Source: Zygnema cylindricum | Lineage: Eukaryota; Streptophyta; Zygnematophyceae; Zygnematales; Zygnemataceae | Direction: 5' to 3' | DNA length: 64,000 nt | Assembly: GCA_037447655.1 (NCBI GenBank) | Contig: JBBHKE010003380.1 | Coordinates: forward strand, 1 to 64,000 | In this document: one piece after another, positions 59,703 to 64,000 of the stretch | Numbering within the stretch: position 1 is the stretch's first letter | Layout of the letters: the number at the start of each line of letters is the position of its first letter | Program-made: the position numbers and the translations under genes | The notes under the pieces: generated by a model | What the model was told of the DNA's origin: nothing | Seen by the model: only the letters and a program-made list of their open reading frames with translations | The model's database searches: none

Positions 59703-62700
59703 AAGAGCGAGAGAGAAAGAAACGGATGATTGTAGAATGGATGTACAGCTGTAAATTGAACCAAATTGAACCATTGTTTTAAATACAGAAGCTTAATCTC
59801 ATTTTAAGTGGATGGTTAATTATACGAGCTGACAATAATATATGGCGATGCAAAAATGTCGACAGAATGCCTCTCCCTGCCGGAGTTCGAGGTCGGTCCA
59901 CGGGGGCTGGAACTGTGTCTGATGCCATTTTTGGAGTTTGGATGAATTCCGAAGAAAGAAAAGACGATGGACACTTCCCTAATAGAGTCATTAACTCAAG
60001 GTAAACTACTCATCTCAATCATTCATAACATCCGTATGGTTTGAACTTTAGTATATTTTTTACTAGGTATTATGTGATACTGATCAATTTAAGGAAATCG
60101 CAGCTATTTTTGTTTTGTTCAATTTATAAGATTTTCTTACAGAAGGAACAAACATAATCTCAAGGTTTTAAATCGCACTTGTATTTGTATGCTATAGCTT
60201 GTGGCAATATTTATCGCAAGTATTCCATCATTTTTCTACCAGAAAGTCTTAAAAGAGTACTCGAGTTTTAAAACCAATTTCTGGACATTGACTTTGATCA
60301 GGTTCTCAAATTTTGACAACAAATGTACAATTTTGGCGTCATCGGCGGCTATTGGTCTCGTCAGTCGGGAACATATAGAAGGATGCTTCTGGAATTCCGG
60401 TCACTTTCTTTCGGTACACCACAACTGTCTATGTCAATTTTTGATGCATCCAGTTTTTTTTGTTTTTTTTATAAGCTTTTACTTTTACCTATCTTGATTT
60501 AGCTTTTATTTTTACTTATGCTTGTGTTCCCACTTTTTTAATATTTTGTATTCATTTTTTAAAGCTGATTCTTACCTGGAAGCTTAGATTGAGTCAGGCC
60601 TTTTTTTTGGTGTTTTTCATTCCAATTGTGTTTATACTTATCCTAGGTTGCTTATTCTCTCCATTTCCTGGTAGAAAGATGCTGAAAAATCAAAAGGGTT
60701 TTTATTACTTCTTTCAGAACTTAACTTTTTCAAGCAACATTATTCCCGTATGGGCTTCACCTCCGATCGGAAATTACTACGTAAGTTTATGGTAGACACT
60801 TTCTGCTGAGAAACTATGCCACATCTCACTGTCTTAATCAAATAAATTTCATCAGTTTCCTTAAACAATGTTAGAACGTTGAAAAATATTAGGATTCAAT
60901 CTTTGGGAGATTATCCTGTTTTCATGAAGCGCATACAAGTCATCCTTTAATATTCAATGTTTTTGTGTCGCAGGCAAACAACAGTACCAGATCTGTGGGA
61001 GAGGTTGCCGATTTTATGAATATATGGGTCAAAGACAATACTACTTATGGAGATTCTGGTTATGTTATCGCCGCAAATAATCCAAATATCAGTTTACCGC
61101 AATGTCAAATATTGGATGGAGCGAATGCCTATTTCTGCCCCGGAGCCTGTTTTAGGACTGTCATCCTTTCTTATGACGAACCAGATTTTGAGAATGGAAA
61201 TGTTTACACTAACGAAGAGGGAGATTTCAGGTATGCAGCAACAAAAGATATTATCGTTACTTCAATTTTTTTTTGTTTGTTTCTCCTCGTCTCTCTACAA
61301 TCATCTTTCAGTGAAGCTAGTTCCAACATTGAGTCCATGTGGGAGATAGAGCTCTTTGGAGAAATGTGGTTAAATAAACAAATCTTCTCCTTCTTTTACT
61401 TGGATATTAAAACACTATGAACTTTCTTATTTTTTGGGGCAGCTATCTTGAAGTGGAACGAATGAGCGATGACAAAATTATTCGAGTTTACGGAAATTTG
61501 AACGACGAGCAAAGTGTTGGTATACCTTTGCGGGTATTTCCAATGAGTCTAGCCGCTGATAATTTGTATAGAGTGAGGATTTTAAGTGGTTTCAATTCCA
61601 CATTTTCCCCAGTTTCAGTAACAATGGAATATCGAGACGGAGAAGGTTGTGGAAAAGGGCTAACTCTTCAATTTGAGACCCGTGAAGGTTTTCAGTGGTC
61701 TATTGGAGCATCAGATCAAACTTATTTTAAGTAAGGGCAACAGAGATTCTTCTTCTGAACTTCAAAAATGTCCTCTTCTTTGTTTTGTGGTTCATCCATA
61801 TCAAACTTGAGATTGTACTTATGTTTTTTCAAAATGGATATGCAGACAATGCGAGGGCGTGAATCGAGAATCAAGACAAGTCGAGTTCAATAGATTATGT
61901 GACAAAAGTAAAATTTGGTTTCAATTAGCATTGGCGGCTGTAATTCCGAAAGGTTTAACCATCGAATTAGAAAATAACACTGATTCTTGTGAACTTCCCA
62001 CGTAAGCTTCTTAACAATCTGCGTTTGAATCCGTTTAACTGATTCCAAGAGATCTTTAAGACTCAAAAAATCCTAAAACCCTTATAAATTCTGAAAGCAA
62101 TTACAAAGTATATTTTTGTGGCTGACATACTATAACTTTTGTTTAGAGGCAGTTGAAAATTTTGAGGTATCCAAAATTGACCATCAATACTGTAAATTGA
62201 GCATTTTTTGACTGATTTATAGGGAGTGAGGGTGCATGCAGTCCATGCAGTTTGGTCTGGAGTGGTGACACGTGGCGATTCAATGCTTTGGGAGTGGAAT
62301 TATCGCCTCAATTTTATACTCCGAATAGTATCCTCAATAATTGGAGTATAGGGATGGCTCCATTGGGCTATAAACGAAGAGGTGACTTCTAAACTTGTCT
62401 TTTAAAAATAGTTCCACAAATTTCGAAGAAAAGCAAATAAAAAAATTTTGAAAGCTCGGATGTGTTGTTATTAAACTCCCTTAGTAAAACTGGATGTAAT
62501 CAAAAAAGAAAAAAAAATCTCTGAATTTGGAAACATGTCGACCCATACAGTGTCTATCATCTGAAAGGATTGAGAAAATCTATCGACCGTCTCCCTTTTT
62601 AAATCACTAATGATAATTTGAGGTTTTGACTTCTATTCCAGGTGTACAAACTGATCTCCCTCGGGCGTCAAAAAATTTAGTAACATACTATTTTCGAAAC

Positions 62701-63178
62701 ATTTTTACGCTTACGAACAGCTCTCGATATGATAGTTTAAATATTGAGATTTATTTGCAAGATGGGGCGGTAGTTTATCTTAACAATCAGGAAATTTTAC
62801 GATACAACCTTCCACCCGGCCAAGAAATCACCAAAAGTACACTGGTATGTATATTTTTTCTTTTATCTTTCCTCTTATGAAATAATTTTTATTACATGTT
62901 TTTGGATATGCCACTAAGACTAACTTATTTGCTATTATTTCCCAAGAACTTTAAAATTGAGTTGCATGTTTATTGGATGCTTAGTCTTTTTGTGTGACTT
63001 TATGCAGGCATTAACACAAGAACCAAATGTAGTGTGGAAAACATTTACCATACGTTTGGATGAAAAATTTCCAATTCTTGTAGAAGAATTAAACACAATT
63101 GCTGTGGAAGTACATGTGTGGGACACCAAAGCAACGCAACTGGTTTTTGATTTACGGATTTCCGCAATTCCAAGGTGA
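46354..63178 (+). CDS. Gene B: secreted proline-rich G8 / parallel beta-helix (CEMIP/TMEM2/fibrocystin-L-like) protein
   Basis: Twenty exons give one open frame of about 2,099 codons: 46354-49471, 49771-49933, 50335-50548, 50753-50957, 51260-51445, 51769-51938, 52342-52486, 52818-52926, 58859-59039, 59176-59234, 59418-59627, 59866-60000, 60302-60413, 60718-60780, 60974-61230, 61443-61730, 61846-62001, 62227-62381, 62642-62844, 63008-63178. All phases agree, and exon lengths match paralog A. Layout: signal peptide (start at 46354, or the tenth-codon ATG at 46381 with MIKIIFLVAMLTSG), proline-rich region to about residue 1036, G8 domain about 1042-1165 (RKWSDRCIWPNS, FGTEILLDLP), then beta-helix with LHGMPGG, GTDEGDPW, RYPLHFHVNG, VSGHTFLVEEGG and STFWISNPTNHF. 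The C-terminal beta-sandwich has YYFRNIF, LQDGAVVYLNNQEILR and NTIAVEVHVWD. In animals CEMIP and TMEM2 depolymerise hyaluronan; the substrate here is unknown, and an extracellular polysaccharide is only inference. The family assignment is firm; exons 12 and 18 have atypical acceptors chosen on phase. Confidence 0.85.
52240..52341 (+). repeat. CT-rich tract at the 3' splice site of gene B intron 6
   Basis: Pyrimidine run ending in CCCACCTTAG, directly before exon 7, at the same place as in gene A. Confidence 0.75.
52618..52745 (+). repeat. ~18-bp tandem repeat in gene B intron 7
   Basis: About seven degenerate units of AATCAGAAGGTTTTCTTT. Confidence 0.65.
52940..53810 (+). repeat. Polypurine tract, ~870 bp
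   Basis: Predominantly A/G on the sense strand immediately after the exon 8 donor. Minus-strand Ser/Pro ORFs over it are artefacts. Confidence 0.75.
54024..54293 (+). pseudogene. Orphan 3'-terminal exon of a GH5-type glucan exo-1,3-beta-glucosidase, inside intron 8 of gene B
   Basis: A consensus acceptor (T-rich tract then CCCTCAG at 54023) leads into an open segment of 89 codons ending in TGA at 54291-54293. It reads MVGEWSVGLPRF, then FGEVQLEVYEKY, then SGWVYWTYKIEGYNPPWSFQ. This is the C-terminal block of GH5 exo-beta-1,3-glucanases. In that family the Glu of the GEWS motif is the catalytic nucleophile (codon 54048-54050 here). The acid/base NEP motif and the rest of the barrel were not found upstream; 52.94-53.81 kb is a polypurine tract. 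It lies in the same orientation as gene B but is absent from the matching 0.44-kb intron of gene A. It is therefore probably a captured gene fragment; alternative use as a gene B exon cannot be excluded. Confidence 0.6.
55034..55313. mobile_element. MITE, 280 bp, with 6-bp flanking repeat TTGGGA
   Basis: Ends CCATAGTTCAAAAGTAGG and CCTACTTTTGAACTATGG are exact inverted complements. TTGGGA flanks both sides (55028-55033, 55314-55319). Superfamily not assigned; no second copy in the window. Confidence 0.7.
55917..55946. repeat. Interstitial telomere-like CCCTAAA repeats
   Basis: Three to four imperfect CCCTAAAA units, consistent with the plant/green-algal telomere motif. Confidence 0.5.
56830..56975. 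repeat. CCGACCG-type repeat, inverted copy of 23085-23225
   Basis: Contains TTAACCGACCGCC, CGGATTCGGTTGCCAA and GGCCGGGCGGTTGCGGTCGG, complementary to the 23-kb copy. Confidence 0.6.
57174..57782 (+). repeat. Solo R1 LTR
   Basis: 609 bp, TGTTGG to CTAATA, matching 2961-3569 in inverted orientation over its full length and ending just before where the primer site would lie. Flanks CCCTT and GTAAT do not form a duplication. An M1 MITE terminus follows at 57786-57831. Confidence 0.7.
57955..58140 (+). repeat. GA-rich tract
   Basis: Nearly pure purine on the plus strand, ending at the SINE. Confidence 0.7.
58140..58375 (-). mobile_element. tRNA-like SINE, copy 2
   Basis: The minus strand has GGTGGCGCAGTGGTTAGTGC (A box) and GGTTCAAATCC (B box), with flanking CGGACCACATGACACC and GGTATTGAAGGGCAAA on plus matching the 14.4-kb copy. 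GA tracts border both sides. Confidence 0.65.
58376..58682 (+). repeat. GA-rich polypurine tract
   Basis: About 300 bp of A/G on the plus strand. Confidence 0.75.
59640..59720 (+). repeat. (GA)n microsatellite after the exon 11 donor of gene B
   Basis: GA run starting 13 bp inside intron 11, at the same place as the tract in gene A. Confidence 0.8.
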
Positions 63179-64000
63179 GAATTGTATCAGGATTGCCAAT
63201 GCTCCTTTCTTAGCCGTATATAAAATTTCCATTATGCGTATATTAAATTTGATGAGGTGTTAAGGTTAATGGCGTTATCGATCTCGACGCAAATGTTTCA
63301 ATTTTTTATTATGCGAATGCCGATTTCTTTGTCGATGACGGTATCAATGTCAATGTTGATGTCGATATTGATGTCGATGTTGGGATAAGGTGTCCATGCC
63401 CATTTTGATGGCTTTCTTATTGTCATGTTAATTTTTATCTTATTTTATCATGTCAACGTTTATTACGGAGTTGACGTTAAAGTTACTTTATTCTGTTGAA
63501 TGTCAATTTTGATGTCGATGTCGATGTCAACCGTGACCTTGAAGTTATTTTTGAGGCTTGCCTCCGGGATTTTATTTTGAGGCTTGTAGGTTTTCGCCGG
63601 TATTCTTTTAGTTTTTGAAATACTTTTATGACCTTCTTCCTTTTGGACATTGTCTAGGGTTTTTTTTATGACCAATATCACCGTACTGAAGTCATTGTCT
63701 CTAAAATATTCTATTATAGTTATTTGATATCCTACCATTGGTTAATATACCAATGGTTAACATATAAAAAGAATTACCAAGATAATCAAACCTGAAAACA
63801 TATGGTTGTTAAAACCTATGTGGAAAAAAACCAACAAAGTCAAACATTTTAGTTACTGCCAATAAGTGGTAATAACTCTTAAAAAGACCTACTGATACTA
63901 CACTTTCTTAGCCGGACTAATTTGTTTTTTTGTTCTTCTTTTGCAGACTATAAATTGGTTTTTTGGAGCGGACATTAACTTTTTATGGGGAAGGTTTAAT
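63179..64000. other. 3' flank of gene B
   Basis: GATGTC/GATGTT hexamer runs at 63338-63385 and 63505-63530. An acceptor-like TTTTGCAG at 63946 could join exon 20 (donor at 63175) to a CTA-TAA end, adding one residue. No other gene seen. Confidence 0.45.

Overview
This window looks like nuclear DNA of a eukaryote. It is AT-rich and intron-rich, with many LTR retroelements, MITEs and microsatellites. The host genes have canonical GT-AG introns, long SPPP-type (extensin-like) proline-rich segments, a CCCTAAA-type telomere-like stretch and Ty1/copia elements. Together these point to the green lineage, perhaps a streptophyte alga with a large repeat-filled genome. That is inference, and no marker gene settles it.

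The only host genes I can support are two paralogous multi-exon plus-strand genes, A (about 6.65-19.8 kb) and B (46.35-63.18 kb), plus one orphan exon. Both encode a secreted protein with a signal peptide, a proline-rich N-terminal region, a G8 domain, a right-handed beta-helix core of the CEMIP/TMEM2/fibrocystin-L type (RYP-HFH hallmark) and a C-terminal beta-sandwich. Gene B can be spliced into one open frame of about 2,099 codons, and every intron phase is consistent. Gene A keeps nearly every exon but shows a frame break in its proline-rich exon, a one-base deletion in exon 7, and loss of its C-terminus to a copia LTR. Intron 8 of B (5.9 kb) carries an orphan terminal exon of a GH5-type exo-beta-1,3-glucanase.

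Layout: 1-3569 is a minus-strand LTR element with a lysine/arginine-rich ORF and no recognisable pol in view. 3570-4621 holds nested MITEs. 4.6-6.6 kb is AT-rich flank. 6.65-19.78 kb is gene A, whose 4.4-kb intron 10 contains copia debris and a tRNA-like SINE. 19.78-22.77 kb is a 5'-truncated copia with an intact reverse transcriptase/RNase H ORF, followed by a 63-bp minisatellite. 23.1-23.96 kb is a GC-rich repeat and a MITE. 23.97-29.28 kb contains further copies of the first element family, including a head-to-head palindrome. 29.31-35.63 kb is a complete but decayed copia. 36.2-37.3 kb is a large foldback. 38-46 kb is AT-rich repetitive DNA with minisatellites and MITEs. 46.35-63.18 kb is gene B, and 63.18-64 kb is its 3' flank.

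Two observations stand out. The first is the combination of an extensin-like domain with a CEMIP-like beta-helix, with a glucanase exon lodged in an intron. The second is that in two different LTR families the primer-binding site matches the anticodon arm of initiator tRNA-Met (copia-type half-tRNA priming) and contains an ATG that opens, or lies in frame within, the first ORF.
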